Positions 10,960-22,374 of a stretch of 64,000 nt of DNA are shown in pieces; position 1 is the stretch's first letter, and each line of letters starts with the position of its first letter. Source of the stretch: Apodemus sylvaticus (lineage: Eukaryota; Chordata; Mammalia; Rodentia; Muridae); contig NC_067472.1 of NCBI RefSeq assembly GCF_947179515.1, positions 108,860,506-108,924,505 of the forward strand, given 5' to 3'. The notes under the pieces are model-generated. The model did not search any database. It saw only the letters and a program-made list of their open reading frames with translations, and had not been told where the DNA came from. The position numbers were made by a program, and so were the translations under genes.

Positions 10960-11112
10960 TTCTTTTTAAAAAAGAATCTGTATAACTTGGCTTGTCCAGA
11001 ACTAGTTATACAGATTAGACTAATCTCAAAATTTGGCTTTGAACTTAGAGGTCATTTTGTCTCTACCTCACAAGTGCTGTGCTAGCGGGTGTAAACAACT
11101 ATGCCTGGCTCT
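10960..11112 (-). repeat. old B1 SINE
   Basis: The plus strand shows CTTGTCCAGAACTAGTTATACAGATTAG...GTCTCTACCTCACAAGTGCTGTG, a very diverged antisense B1. Confidence 0.5.
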
Positions 11113-11539
11113 AAATTAAGTATTGTTTAGGGACAAAAGATTCACAGGAAGGTTGATCTACACTCCAGACTGGGAAAGGGCAAGGGGTGGAACTAGGTGA
11201 CCAGCCGGTGCTCCTTTGACTACATCAGTCTGGTAACCATATATTTATATGTATGCGGCACTAGTTTCTTATCTTTTGACTAGCATTGAAGAGAACTTCT
11301 AAATTAATATAAAAGGTGTAGAATAGGTAAAGAACTTGTCACACATAAACTTGTTTGGTAAAGCTCATAAAATAACATCTGAGATACAATATAGTACATG
11401 TTTGAGGGGAAACAATCTGAAGTTGTAGCGTCTCCAAAGAAAGACATGAACTAGAAACAAGTGCACATTGGGTCTTCAATAAAAACTCATTTGAGTACTG
11501 CATATACATAAAGAGACAATAATTATACAATTATATATT

Positions 11540-11690
11540 TATAGTTTTGAGACAGGGTTATACTGTGCAGCTCTGGCTTGCCTGGAACTTACTATATAGA
11601 CTGGGCTACTCCGCAACTCACAGCCATCCACCTGATTCTAGTTCTCAAATGCTGCTCCAAAGGCATGCACCACAATGTCTGGCCAATTTA
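11540..11690 (-). repeat. old B1 SINE
   Basis: The plus strand has TAGTTTTGAGACAGGGTTATACTGTGC...CTGGCTTGCCTGGAACTTACTATATAGACTGGGC...GGCATGCACCACAATGTCTGGCC, an antisense B1. Confidence 0.8.
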
Positions 11691-12159
11691 ACATTTTTGA
11701 GTTTTATAAATCTTCCTTAATACTAAACAAAACAAAAAGGTACCATCTTAAGAAAAATAGCATTAATAATTTCTTTTGAGATCATGGACTCAATTACTAT
11801 CATAAGCTCAACATTAGAATAGAATTACTGTCCATATCCAATTCAAACCCTAATATTCTATAAATAAATAAGTACAAAATGATAAAAATGTGTTTTCTTT
11901 TTCATATCTTCATCATAAAATAAAATTAAAGTTATAAAGTATTAAAATCACGACCGGTAGGCAGATACAGTTAGACTTCAGCATGTTTTTAGGTTTTTTA
12001 TACATGTAAAAAGAGTATCTCAGAGATTAAATTATATTTGTAAAATTCTAATTCCCCCACCCTATATTTTAAGGAAAAAAAAACTCATGCCAGTAAAGTC
12101 ACTTTATGTATTTTAAATGTCTCAACAGCTGCATAGTTTATTGTTTAGAAGCATAATTG

Positions 12160-12463
12160 TTGCCAGATGTGGTGGCACACACCTTGTAATGTCAGCATAC
12201 AGAAAGAGGAGACAGAGGACCCCTGTACCTAGCTCACTAGTTGGACTACTTAAATCTATAGCTGTGGGCGCTCAAAAGCCATGACTGAAACCCTCACGAA
12301 CACGAGGGGGAGTGAGACTGAGCATGCCCACTGTCAGCCTCTGGCCTCTACATGCACACAGCTCACAAGTACACGACCAACCTGCTCCCAACCTCCCCAC
12401 ATACAAAACTGAATATACACAGAAGCAAGACACACACACACACACACACACATACACACACGC
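12160..12463 (+). repeat. SINE relic ending in a CA microsatellite
   Basis: Starts GCCAGATGTGGTGGCACACACC like a B1 or B4 head, continues with CCTCTGGCCTCTACATGCACACAG, which resembles the 3' part of B3, and ends in CA repeats at 12430-12463. Apparent Cys/Val or Thr/His frames here are microsatellite translations. Confidence 0.6.
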
Positions 12464-13344
12464 ACGGTTTGAGGAGGGCTTCAACTCCTGATCCGAGGGC
12501 TGGAGCTGCAGCTGTGCACACTATATCTGTACTCAGTGTTGAGGAACGCCGCATGCCTGGCAAGCACTCAGCTCTCTGAGAGTGTATAACTCTGCTGGAC
12601 ATTATGTGTACAATTTGTTATTCTATGACTAATGAAAGCAAAACTTTCTTTTGTTTTGTTTTTCCTGTTGGGGAATTGAATGTGGGCCTTGTGCATTTAC
12701 TTTATAACTCTTCTTGCTACATTCTAAAAGTGAAAAAAATTTAATTTTTGTATGTTACAGGTATCAAGAATTGTTTATTAATTGAAGTACAAATTAGAAC
12801 AAGGAATTATCTGTTTTTTTCAGTTCCTTATCTTGATAAAAAAGTAAAAGACATAAGCAGCATGAAAGAGAACTGATACAGCAATGCACTCACACACCTG
12901 AGACAATGGTTGCAGGTCAGTACTTTGGCCACAGATGACTGAGACTCCAACATGCCATATCCCAAGTCAGCAATGACAACTTTAGCGACTGGTCTTACAG
13001 AACAGTCAAAGACACAAGAAAGATTAACATGGAGGACCTTAAAATTGCATCAATTCCAGTAAATAAATTTCAAGTGTGATCATCAAGAGACTCTTAAATA
13101 TATTTTAGGCATGGAAAAAAGATGGTTATAAACATAATAAAATTGTTAATGGAGTTCCATTCTTATAGGAATATAGATTTAAAGGTTTTATTTTTATTTT
13201 CTTACTTTTTACAATGAAGGTGTTACACTTGTCAAGAAAAAATAGAAAAAACTTTTAATGGAGGAAAATGACAGTGTGCTACTTGAGTTTGTAGTCTTTA
13301 ATTACTAGTGGTGCCTATTTGTTTTAAATTTATCTTATGTGTAA

Positions 13345-13850
13345 GTGTTTTGCTTGCACGTATGTATGTGCACCACTGCATGTCTGGTGCCAGCAGAGGT
13401 TAGAACAAGTCAGTGGATCTCCTGGGACTGAAGTTATGGATGGTTGTGGGCTGCCAGGTGGGTGCTGGGAATTGAACCTGTGTCTTCTGCAATAACAACT
13501 TCTCTTAACCCCTTAGCAACTATTTCTACTTTAGAAAGCTTATCTGCAATCTGTATTACCCTGTGACTTAATTCTTTAGGTGCTTTTTTAAAACATCTAT
13601 TTTGCATGGGTATGGATATGCATGCATGTGTGGGGCTACATGCCCCAGAGTGTGCACAAGGAGCTCAAGGGGCAGCTATCAAGAGCTGGGTTTCTGTTAC
13701 CATCTTGTGGGTTCTAGGAATCAACCAGGTGGTTATGGTTGGAAGCAAAAGCCTTAGCCACTGAGCCAGCATGGTGGCTTTGACCTCGACCTTGACCTCG
13801 AACTGCCTCCACCTTCCAAGTTCTGGGATTAAGTCTTGCATCCCCATACC
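13345..13850 (-). repeat. two B3 SINEs plus B1 relic
   Basis: The plus strand holds GTTTTGCTTGCACGTATGTATG...GGGTGCTGGGAATTGAACC (13345-13525), then a second copy GGGTATGGATATGCATGCATG...GCCTTAGCCACTGAGCCAGC (13590-13780). After that comes ACCTCGAACTGCCTCCACC...GGGATTAAG, an antisense B1 remnant. Confidence 0.7.
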
Positions 13851-14261
13851 TAATTTATGTGGTGCTAAAGACTGAAGACAGGATTCTGTGCATGCTTTAG
13901 CAGTTTACCAATTTAACCTGAAAAGTTTGTTCTCAACTTTAATCTAGAGTTTTACATTTAGATTATGGGCAATTATGTTTGGAAGAAAACAGTTAACCAA
14001 GTGAGTCTCTGGCCTTTGCCATTCTGTATTGCTCTGAAAAGATGGATATATCTAAATATCCTATTACTTGAAAGGATTAAACTGGGGGAAATTCTAGGAA
14101 GAAGTCTGGCAATAGTCCCTTGTTATATTGCAAGAACATACAAAAATTAATAACCCAAATTGAAAAAGTAACTGTGTCCAAACACACGAGAAGCACCCGT
14201 GCAGGCGGGAGAGTGGGCAGAGCGAGAAGCCCCAGCTGGCTGCTCCACTTCTCCACGGATG

Positions 14262-14337
14262 TACAACCACACAGCCGTACAACCACACAAACATACAACC
14301 ACACGGACATACAACCACATGGCGTGCAACCACACGG
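14262..14337. repeat. imperfect ~16-bp tandem repeat, about five copies
   Basis: The unit ACAACCACACGGACAT and variants (ACAACCACACAGCCGT, ACAACCACACAAACAT, ACAACCACATGGCGTG) run in tandem. It is CpG-containing in an otherwise CpG-poor intron. It explains the Val/Trp/Cys-rich antisense frames at 14077-14362. Confidence 0.85.
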
Positions 14338-14599
14338 CGGTCCCTGGTTGGTTTGGATGCAAATAGAACTAAAACAAATAGAAAATGTACTTCTGGGATC
14401 TTAGCACTTTTTGAAAAACTAATTATAGTAATTCTGGACTTAGTTTTTTGTTTTATAATTCTAAGTTTTTAAAGAAGCATAGAGAACTAACACTCATCTT
14501 TGACTGCACACCTCTCAATATGTGAGTTCACTGGAGAGTTCACTGTGACCACAGCACTCCTTCGGCATTCTGGGTGTTTTTTATTTATCTGTTACATAC

Positions 14600-14790
14600 A
14601 ATGCTTGCAGTAGCTACCTTTAGCCTTTACTCTTATTTGTATATGTCTCCCATACAGGGCCAAAGGGCATAGCATCCTCTGGAGCTCCAGGCAGTGAGTC
14701 ACCTACTGTGGCTGCTAAGAACTGAAGCTGGACTCTCTGTAAGCGCAGCAAGCTCTCTTAGTCATTGAGCCAGCTCCTCAGCTCCCTGAA
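14600..14790 (-). repeat. B3 SINE, diverged
   Basis: The plus strand shows AGGGCATAGCATCCTCTGGAGCTCCAGGCAG...TGTGGCTGCTAAGAACTGAAGCTGG...TCATTGAGCCAGCTCCTCAGCTCC, an antisense B3. Confidence 0.65.
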
Positions 14791-15231
14791 TCACCTTTAA
14801 AACTTACATCATGGTATCATACTTAGGCGTACTTAAAAAAGTCTCATACTGTCTTAATTACAAGGATATATAACTGCCTATGTTCAACTACTTCTGCATT
14901 AACTATTATAAAACTGAGGTGACAGAGGCTATATTAGAATAAGCTAGAAGTAGGCTATAATCATAAAACTCCATGGTTTTTCAAGTTTCAGTATTAGTAA
15001 CACCTTTGGCTAGATAATTTTTAGTTTTAAGGGCCTGAAGAATTTTAGGTGCAACTTAGGATCTCTATGCACTCTCAGACCATTGTAAGATACTTAACAG
15101 CACGATTGGCTTCCAATCACTAGATGTCAGATATACTACTAGCCGAGTGTGTCAAACCTAAGTGCCTCCAGGCATTGGAAATGTCATCAAGGGACTAAAG
15201 AAAGGAGGGCATATCAATCCAAACTAAAAAT

Positions 15232-15404
15232 GACCAGCTTATGGGCTGTCAAGTAAAAGGTGCTTGTTGCTAAGCATACCGACCTCAGTTGGATCCAGAA
15301 TCTACACAGTGGAAGGAAAGAACTAATCTCACCAAGTTGCTCTTTGACATCCACATATGTGCCATGGCACGAGTGTTTCATAATACACACATTCCTATGC
15401 ATGC

Positions 15405-15448
<44 letters not shown>

Positions 15449-15560
15449 ATACAAACACACACACTTATATACATATATAAACTAGTTATATACACATATA
15501 TAAAACTAGTTTATAATGAATCTGCCTATACACATACGTGTATATATAAAAAATAAATGT
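15232..15560 (+). repeat. B4/B3-type SINE with TA/TG/CA microsatellite
   Basis: GGCTGTCAAGTAAAAGGTGCTTGTTGCTAAGCATACCGACCTCAG is a diverged tRNA-derived SINE head. The tail is a microsatellite of TA then TG then CA and TA units at about 15403-15480, ending in an A-rich stretch. Confidence 0.6.
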
Positions 15561-16148
15561 AAAAAAAAAAAGCCTACAAGTTTACAATGAATCTGCCCTT
15601 TTAAACTGCCCTGGAGTTTGAGAGGAAAGTGTCTTTTAAAAGTTTTGGAGCAGACAGTAAAAAAATAATTTAGAAATCTATTAAAAACATATGTGAAAAA
15701 ATGTCACTTCTGTTCATAATCCTTTGGCTAATGCAATTCCACAAGCTCATGTCAACAGGGTGGGAAAGGGTAATACACACTGAGGGAGAAGCAGAAACTT
15801 CTGTACAGCAAGAGTGCACTGCACTGTTCGTTCCTCATCTACCGGGTCTCTTTCACTTGTATTGTTCCAACAAGTTCTTCACTATCTATTACAATGAAGG
15901 ACAGAATAGTTATTCTCTTATTTTCCTCCTTGAGACGACAAGAAAAATACAAAGTATCACAAATAATCACAGTTCAGAAGTACTGATATCAAATGACCAC
16001 AAACAGTCCTCACAACTATTTGCGATGTGCCACCTGTAAAGGGGACTCTGAAACTAGCCTGTTAGCACCTCCCATCTGCGCAGTCAGCTGCTGCATGCCC
16101 AGCGGTGGACACAACTAGACTTTGGCGCTATGCCTTAAACCGCTAGAG

Positions 16149-16347
16149 CAGTGGCTCTCAACCTGTGGGTAAGAGGTTACATAGCAGGCATCCTGCATAT
16201 CAGATATTTACATTATGATATTTATATAACTCATAACAATAGAAAATTACAGTTATGAAGTAGCGAAAAAATATTTTGAGTGGGAGTCACGACAACATGA
16301 GAACCTGTATTACAGGGTCACGGAATGAGGATGGTTGGGAGCCACTG
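16149..16347. mobile_element. hAT-Charlie type non-autonomous DNA transposon (RChARR1-like)
   Basis: A 199-bp element starting CAGTGGCTCTCAACCTGTGG and ending GGTTGGGAGCCACTG, so the ends form an imperfect terminal inverted repeat. The interior has ATATTTACATTATGATATTT, AAAATTACAGTTATGAAGTAGC, GTCACGACAACATGAG and TGTATTACAGGGTCACGG, as in the rodent Charlie-related element. No transposase is present and no clear 8-bp target duplication was found. Confidence 0.8.
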
Positions 16348-16454
16348 AGCAACACACAGCATATCATCAGAAGCTGCAAAATTTGAAAATTCCCTTCAAA
16401 AAATATCTGTATCTTTTAATTATGAGGCACACTTCTTTCTTTCTCTTTTTGTTT

Positions 16455-16633
16455 GTTTGTTTGTTTGCTTGCTTGCTTTTTGGATTTGGTTTTTCCGAGA
16501 CAGGGTTTCTCTGTGGAGCCCTGGCTGTCCTGGAACTCACTCTGTAGACCAGGCTGGCCTCGAACTCAGAAATCTGCCTGCCTCTGCCTCCCAGAGTGCT
16601 GGGATTACAGGCGTGCGCCACCACCGCCCGGCC
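16455..16633 (-). repeat. B1 SINE, nearly complete
   Basis: The plus strand has a (GTTT)n/GCTT A-tail complement, then CCGAGACAGGGTTTCTCTGTGG...CTGGAACTCACTCTGTAGACC...GGGATTACAGGCGTGCGCCACCACCGCCCGGCC. This is a young-looking B1 with an intact 3' to 5' span. All five overlapping reading frames at 16335-16717 are translations of it. Confidence 0.95.
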
Positions 16634-16997
16634 AGTTATTTATTTCTACTTGTAAATTTCATTATGACTACTGAACAACAAATGAATGATACAGGAACCC
16701 TTGGTGCTCTCTGTTAGTCTTTTTCTTAGGATTTATTAAATCATAGGCAAAATTTAGCCCATGACCTTGTATTAATAATCATTTGTACTTTAAAGAAGAA
16801 AATAAATTCTGAGAGAACAGAATACAGGATCAGAACACAAAACACTAGTGTAGATCTGGTAGTTCTGGAATCAGAAATTGGAGCTAACCATCTCATTAAA
16901 ATGTGTTGCAGAGAAAACTTTCTTAATTCAAAGATGACCAAGTTTGGGTCCTTTAAGTATGAATCTCCACTGTGTTTCTTTGAAGTCTGGAAATTTT

Positions 16998-17647
16998 TTC
17001 TTTTTATTAAATGCATTTATTTATTCACTTTACAACTCAACATCAGTCCATCCTTTCCTCCCAGTACTCCCTCAAGTAAGTCTTCCCCCCAATCCCCTTA
17101 GAAGGGGAAGCCCCTCTGGGTGTCAACCCCCCCACAGCCCCATCCTACTCCCCCACTATCCCCACCCCCTCACACACATCAAGTTGCTGCAGTACTAGGC
17201 ACATCCTCTCTTACTGAGGCCAGACAAAGGGTGCGGGATGCAAAGGTATGCAGGCAGGCAGCAGGCAGGCAGGCAGGCAGGATGCAAAGGCAGGCAGGCA
17301 GGCAGGATGCAAAGGCAGGCAGGCAGGCAGGATGTGAAGGCAGGCACGCAGGCAGGCAGGCAGCAGGCAGGCAGGCAGGAGGCAGGCAGGCAGGCAGGCA
17401 GGCAGTAGGCAGCAGGCAGGCAGGCAGCAGGCAGGGCAGGCAGGCAGGCAGCAGGCAGGCAGGCAGGCAGGCAGCAGGCAGGCAGGCAGGCAGCAGGCAG
17501 GGCAGGTAGGCAGCAGGCAGGCAGGCAGGCAGCAGGCAGGCAGGCAGACAGGTAGGCAGGCAGGCAGGCAGCAGGCAGTAGGCAGACAGGCAGGCAGGCA
17601 GGCAGGCAGCAGGCAGTAGGCAGACAGGTAGGCAGGCAGGCAGGCAG

Positions 17648-17678
<31 letters not shown>

Positions 17679-18412
17679 TAGGCAGCAGGCAGGCAGGCAG
17701 GCAGGCAGGCAGGTAGCAGGCAGGGCAGGCAGGCAGGCAGGCAGCAGGCAGGCAGGCAGGCAGCAGGCAGGGCAGGCAGGCAGCAGGCAGCAGGCAGGCA
17801 GGCAGGCAGTAGGCAGACAGGTAGGCAGGCAGGCAGGCAGCAGGCAGTAGGCAGGCAGGCAGGCAGGCAGCAGGCAGCAGGCAGGCAGGCAGGCAGGCAG
17901 GCAGTAGGCAGACAGGCAGGCAGCAGTCAGGCATGCAGGCAGGCAGCAGGCAGTAGGCAGACAGGCAGGCAGGCAGGCAGGCAGGCTGGCTGGCTGACTC
18001 AAAGACAGCCCCTGCTCTAGTTGCTCTGGGACACACATGAAGACCAAGCTGCACATCTGATACTTATGTGCAGGGGAACTAGGTCCAGCCTGTGCTTACT
18101 CTTTGGTTGGTGATTCAGTCTCTGAGAGCCCCCAGTGGTCCAGGTTAGTTGACTCTGTTGGTCTTCCTGTGGAGTCTCTGTCCTCTTTGGGTCCCTCAAT
18201 CTTTCTCCCAACTCTTCTCTAAGACTCCCTGAGCTCCATCTTCTGTTTGGGTGTGAGTCTCTGCATCTCTTTCCTTTGGCTGTGGAGTGGAGTCTCTCAG
18301 AGGGCAGCTAGGTTGCTGTCATGCGTGTGCTTTTGGATCTGGGTTACCTCACTTATTTTCTAGATCCATCCATTTGCCTGTGAAATTCATGATGTCCTTA
18401 TTTTTAATGCAC
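16998..18412 (-). mobile_element. 5'-truncated antisense L1 carrying a tetranucleotide expansion
   Basis: A 1.4-kb minus-strand L1. The plus strand starts with the complement of its A-rich tail and the 3' UTR (GAAGGGGAAGCCCCTCTGGG, CACATCCTCTCTTACTGAGG). It continues past the GGCA array with CCTGCTCTAGTTGCTCTGGG, CTACTTATGTGCAGGGG-like text (here ATACTTATGTGCAGGGG) and TTAGTTGACTCTGTTGGTCTTC. It ends in the last ORF2 codons (complement ATTTCACAGGCAAATGGATG). Both ends carry TCTGGAAATTTT (16986-16997 and 18413-18424), a clean 12-bp target-site duplication. Insertion is in the sense of Nars2 transcription. There is no coding capacity. Confidence 0.9.
17250..17995. repeat. 746-bp (GGCA)n tetranucleotide array with higher-order structure
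   Basis: Runs of CAGG/GGCA broken by CAGCAGG, TAGGCAG, GGGCAGG, ACAGG and GATGCAAAGG interruptions. At the left edge GGCAGGATGCAAAGG recurs three times. Further right a longer block with CAGCAGGCAGTAGGCAGACA followed by GG(T/C)AGGCAGG units recurs several times. A 4-bp unit reads every 12 bases, so all frames stay open, which produces the 281- and 291-residue Cys-Leu-Pro-Ala frames on the minus strand. They are artefacts. Confidence 0.97.
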
Positions 18413-18424
18413 TCTGGAAATTTT

Positions 18425-19303
18425 AATAGTGGAAGCACTTTGGCTCTGCTGCCCATTTATTCTCCTGCTAAGGAAATACCAGAGGCCACAGGTAACTCTC
18501 CTAGCTTAAACAAACCTGCTTCATCCTGTACATCTTTAGGTCCAGAATGCTTCCTGGCCCATCTTCCTCCATGGGTATGAGTTTTGATTCTGTTTAAGCT
18601 ACACAGCTGCAGCAGCAAGCTGTCTCGAAATAGTTCATGCTGGTATTCAAGCTGAGTAAACCCTGGTTTCTATTTATGATGTTCCCTTCTACCTCTGACT
18701 CTTAGATTCCAATTAGATTCACATAAAACTTAAATTTTCAATTAAAAATAATAGGGTAAACAGGAACACAAAGCCTTGTTGTATGACCCTTCTATGCTAT
18801 GTTCACGAAAGGGAAAAGTTTAATGTCCTTTCTTCTGTTGTTCCTGGAAAGAAGGTAGAATGAGAAAATATCCTCCAGACGCCACGGCTAGAAGATGCAG
18901 ATGGGCTGGCAGGCAGCAGGGGCTGAAGTTAGTTATGTCTTATGAATCCTGAATCAGTTTCATTACTTGTGCTAAACAAGCAGAGTTTTATAGCTTACAA
19001 AGATACTAATGGTTTCAAAGGAATGGAATTTTCACCTTGTCCCAAAATATGCTTCCATTCCCTCAAGGCCAAGGTAATTACCATACTTCTCTTTTCTTTG
19101 GGGAGTTCTAAATTTCAAGCTAGTCAGCAGAAACCAGCTGACATACATAAACATACAAGTTATCTGAGATCTTCCTCTTAGAGAAAGGAAATGATTTCTG
19201 TAAACACCTCCTTTAGAATTAAAAGTCCAACTTCTGGGAACCACCCGAGACTCATCCTTAGTCCTCAGTTCAGTTCAAAGACCATCACTAGTTCTTTAGA
19301 ATA
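18425..19303. other. intronic sequence, nothing recognised
   Basis: Mixed composition with no recent SINE or LINE and no exon. The reading frame at 18287-18580 starts inside the L1 and has no support. Confidence 0.4.
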
Positions 19304-19378
19304 GTGTGTGTGTGTCTGTGTGCATGCATGCATGTGTGAGTGTGTGTGTCTGTGGTGTGTGTGTGTGTGTGTGTGTGA
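19304..19378. repeat. TG microsatellite
   Basis: Imperfect (TG)n with TGCATGCATGCATG in the middle. It is followed by an antisense SINE remnant ending CCCACTGAGCCACCTCC (to about 19460). Confidence 0.95.
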
Positions 19379-19478
19379 CTAAGAGTTGTTTTTTTCTTCC
19401 TTCCACTCAGCTTGGCAGGCTTAGGTGGCAAGTACCTTTACCCACTGAGCCACCTCCACGGTACCTCTGCTGTTGTAG

Positions 19479-20499
19479 TTTGCAAAGCTAAGTGAACATT
19501 TTTATAAATATTAGTTCTTCCGACTTTCACAAACCATTTGCAGTGATAAAAGAACAGCATTCACCACTGAAGCAAAATTACTTAAAATATAACATTATGT
19601 ATAAAAGTATACAAATAAATTGCATAGTTCTATTAACTTTTATAAAATGAGCACACTGAGTCATTTTTTCCTACAAAGGTAGATCAAAAAGCAACTTAAG
19701 ACTAACACTCCAAAAAGCCTTTCTGTGCCTTCTTTTTGTTTTCACCCCCACAAAGAATTATGTCATTCTTGACTACAATCATACATGAAGCTGCTTTTTT
19801 TGAACTCTGTATGAACAGCAGAGTTCTGGAGTTTGGATCCTTGCTCTGTGAGCTGCCTTTGTGGGATTCTCATGCTGGCATTGTCTTCTTCACTCTGCTG
19901 GGCTATGTGCAAGCTATTGTGATGCAGTTCATTAGTCTCAGTCAATTCATTAACTACTTCTTGACTGATTTATTTTTTATTTTCATTACTATGTCCTGTC
20001 TCATAATACTCAGTCATGTTATGAGAGTTGAATATGGTTTCTGCCTCCCAAGGGTCTGAATAAAGATTTGATCCACTGATGCTACTGGAAGAAGCAGAGG
20101 GTCGTCAATTCACAGAAGTATATTGCAAGTATTTCCCCAGTGACTTCTGTAATAGTTCTCCCTAGAATGCGGACAGAAAGTTGGAACAGTACTGGGCCAG
20201 GTCTTGAGGTTTCAGGGGAACAAGGACTCAATCAGGAACTGCAGTGGCTGGAGGGCATTTGTGCTATATTCTGGCAAAGAACATGACTGCATTCTGCCTA
20301 TGTCCTGAGAATGCATACAGAGCTGAATTTTAAAGTGATGGATTAATATCTTTGGCAGAGGAAATTTCAAGATAGCACAGCAATCAGGCTGTGGTATGAC
20401 TGCTCACCAGTCATACTTAGATCTACAGGGAGGAAAAGCACGAAGTGGAATATAAACACGTGACAGTGTGGAGTTGGTGAAGAAAAGTGAGTGGACAGG
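19479..20499. other. intronic sequence, nothing recognised
   Basis: Contains a 107-residue open frame (19736-20059), rich in Phe, Leu and Ile, with no recognisable domain and no splice context. I treat it as chance. The rest is AT-rich and unassigned. Confidence 0.4.
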
Positions 20500-20745
20500 T
20501 TTAAGCTGCAGACAGCAGCAATGAGCACTCCGATGCATCTGCAATTGCTGAAGAGAAGCCTTACCCTCTGCTTCCTGACTGTGGATGAAAGGAGAACAGC
20601 AGCCCCCACTGTAGCCGTTATAAATTCACCACTATGGAATGTGGTCTCTCAAAGTATAAGCAACACAAACCCTATCTTATCCAAGTTGCTGTTTGTCACA
20701 CGTTTTGTGACAGCAATGAGAAAATTAACTGACATTGTCCTACTC
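20500..20745 (+). repeat. rodent interspersed repeat, unclassified
   Basis: CCTTACCCTCTGCTTCCTG, CAAACCCTATCTTATCCAAGTTGC and CACGTTTTGTGACAGCAATGAGAAAATTAACT resemble the 3' end of a common mouse repeat that ends ...GTTGCTTTTTGTCAGGG...CAGCAACAGAAAAG. The 97-residue frame at 20491-20784 is derived from it. Confidence 0.5.
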
Positions 20746-20844
20746 CTGCAAGATGGGCTTAGTTATTTAAATGAGATGATATAAGTCATTCCTTTTCTCT
20801 GAACAACTCTCTTTGTTGTTCTCATAATAGTACAGCTTCCTTTT

Positions 20845-21004
20845 TTTTAATGACTTATTTTATGTGCACAAGTGTGTCTGAGTGAGGGTGAGGGAACTGG
20901 AGTGATAGGCAGTTGTGAGCTGTCATGTGGGAGATGGGAATTGAACCTGGGCCCTCTGGAACAGCGGTCAGTGTTCTTAATCTCTGAGTCATATCTCTAG
21001 CCTG
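20845..21004 (-). repeat. B3 SINE
   Basis: The plus strand shows TTTTATGTGCACAAGTGTGTC...GGCAGTTGTGAGCTGTCATGTGGGAGATGGGAATTGAACC...CTCTGAGTCATATCTCTAGCC. Confidence 0.8.
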
Positions 21005-22185
21005 CAGAGCAACTTCCTTTACTGTCCTATCTTACCTAAAGGCTTAGAAGACATCTGCATTCTCTTTACGTTTATTGCTTTAACTAAACTCATTGTTTAT
21101 AAGGAAATGACAAGATTGAAATGGAGAAACAGAACAGTAATAAAAGTTTACAAATCTATCAAACATATATCAAAGTTTCAAATTTCTCTCTCTTGATATA
21201 TACCTATCTTTACAATCCAAAGGACACCAATCATTACAAAGAACCTGAAAGCAATCTGAGATAGGCTGCAGTGCATAGTTCTATTTGATAAAGATTGCCA
21301 GGAAAATCATTAGTCCTAAGTAAAATTAGCAATATCTTCACTATTTCTATTGATTCAAGGACCAAGTTATTTTGACATAGTTCAGTTCATTAGGCTAGGG
21401 AAATTCACTAGATAGCCTTTGGTTGCTTGTCCAAGTGCCTTCACAGTATATACTTCACTGAATGCCCATTGATGTTTCATCATTTCTGATGTAATACTAA
21501 AACATATTAACAGAAGTACTACTGGCACGACACTGAGAATCGTAACACTACATAGTGGTCCTGATCTATCTCCTTCAGAACTGCTGGGTTGTTACTTTTT
21601 CCTAGTCACATTTGGAAGTTATGAATGAATATTCCCTGAGAAGCCATTCATATAGGTGCATATTTTCAATTTGCATTTAGGGTATTTGATCAGTGTTCCA
21701 GACCCAAGAGCACATGGTATTTTCTATGTTTCCTTAGAGTCATTATATTAGGCTTTCAAATGACACAATTATACATTGTAACTTATGCGTTATTTTTACA
21801 TATACTGGTAAAGAAAAACAGGTGACATGAAATCAGAAGCTTAGAGATGCACCTCAGAGGTCTAAACCAATTCTCTGACTGTAAGGAGGGAGATACTAAG
21901 GCCTGCAGAGGCTTGTAAAAGGTCATATAGATAAGTTGTAAGAGTGTTAAGAGTTCAGACCTCCAGTTCTCAATCTAGTGTGCTTTTTATTATCGCAGTC
22001 TGTATATCTTCACATTATTGGAGTGGATAGAAGAAAATAAATGAACAACACCTTACTGTGGAATCACCAGTTTTCTATTACTCCAGCCCAAAGTTTTAAA
22101 GACAGGTTAAATATTCTCTATCCTTATCTTTCACTTGCTTGGAGAAAACCCCATTGAAATACCTCTATTTTACCGGTTTTTGTTT
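21005..22185. other. intronic sequence, nothing recognised
   Basis: AT-rich with no exon, RNA gene or recent transposon identified. Confidence 0.4.
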
Positions 22186-22330
22186 GTTTGTTTGATTTTC
22201 TGTGTGGGGGTTGGGGCAGGGAGAGTGAGATGTGCTTTTACTCTACAGACAAGGCTGGTCTGGAACTACGTGGTCCAGGCTAGCTTCCAACTCAGGGAAG
22301 TCTTCTGCATGAGCAAGCCAGCTCATGCAG
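22186..22330 (-). repeat. old B1 SINE
   Basis: A TTTG run, then ACTCTACAGACAAGGCTGGTCTGGAACTACGTGGTCCAGGC: an antisense, diverged B1. Confidence 0.65.
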
Positions 22331-22374
22331 AATTCACAATTATTTTACTGTTTAAGATTTCACTGAATCTTGTA

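Noticed and set aside
16335..16717. Cluster of overlapping 70-86-residue frames on both strands
   Set aside because: All derive from one B1 SINE. The same applies at 28983-29294, 33115-33446 and 34771-35057.
17179..18056. 281- and 291-residue Cys-Leu-Pro-Ala open frames on the minus strand, and a 129-residue Gln-Ala-Gly-Arg frame on the plus strand
   Set aside because: They are translations of the GGCA tetranucleotide array. A four-base unit without a stop codon keeps all frames open, and the flanks are L1 3' UTR.
19736..20059. 107-residue hydrophobic open frame resembling a membrane protein
   Set aside because: AT-rich DNA gives Phe/Leu/Ile-rich frames by chance, and there is no start context, splice site or family match.
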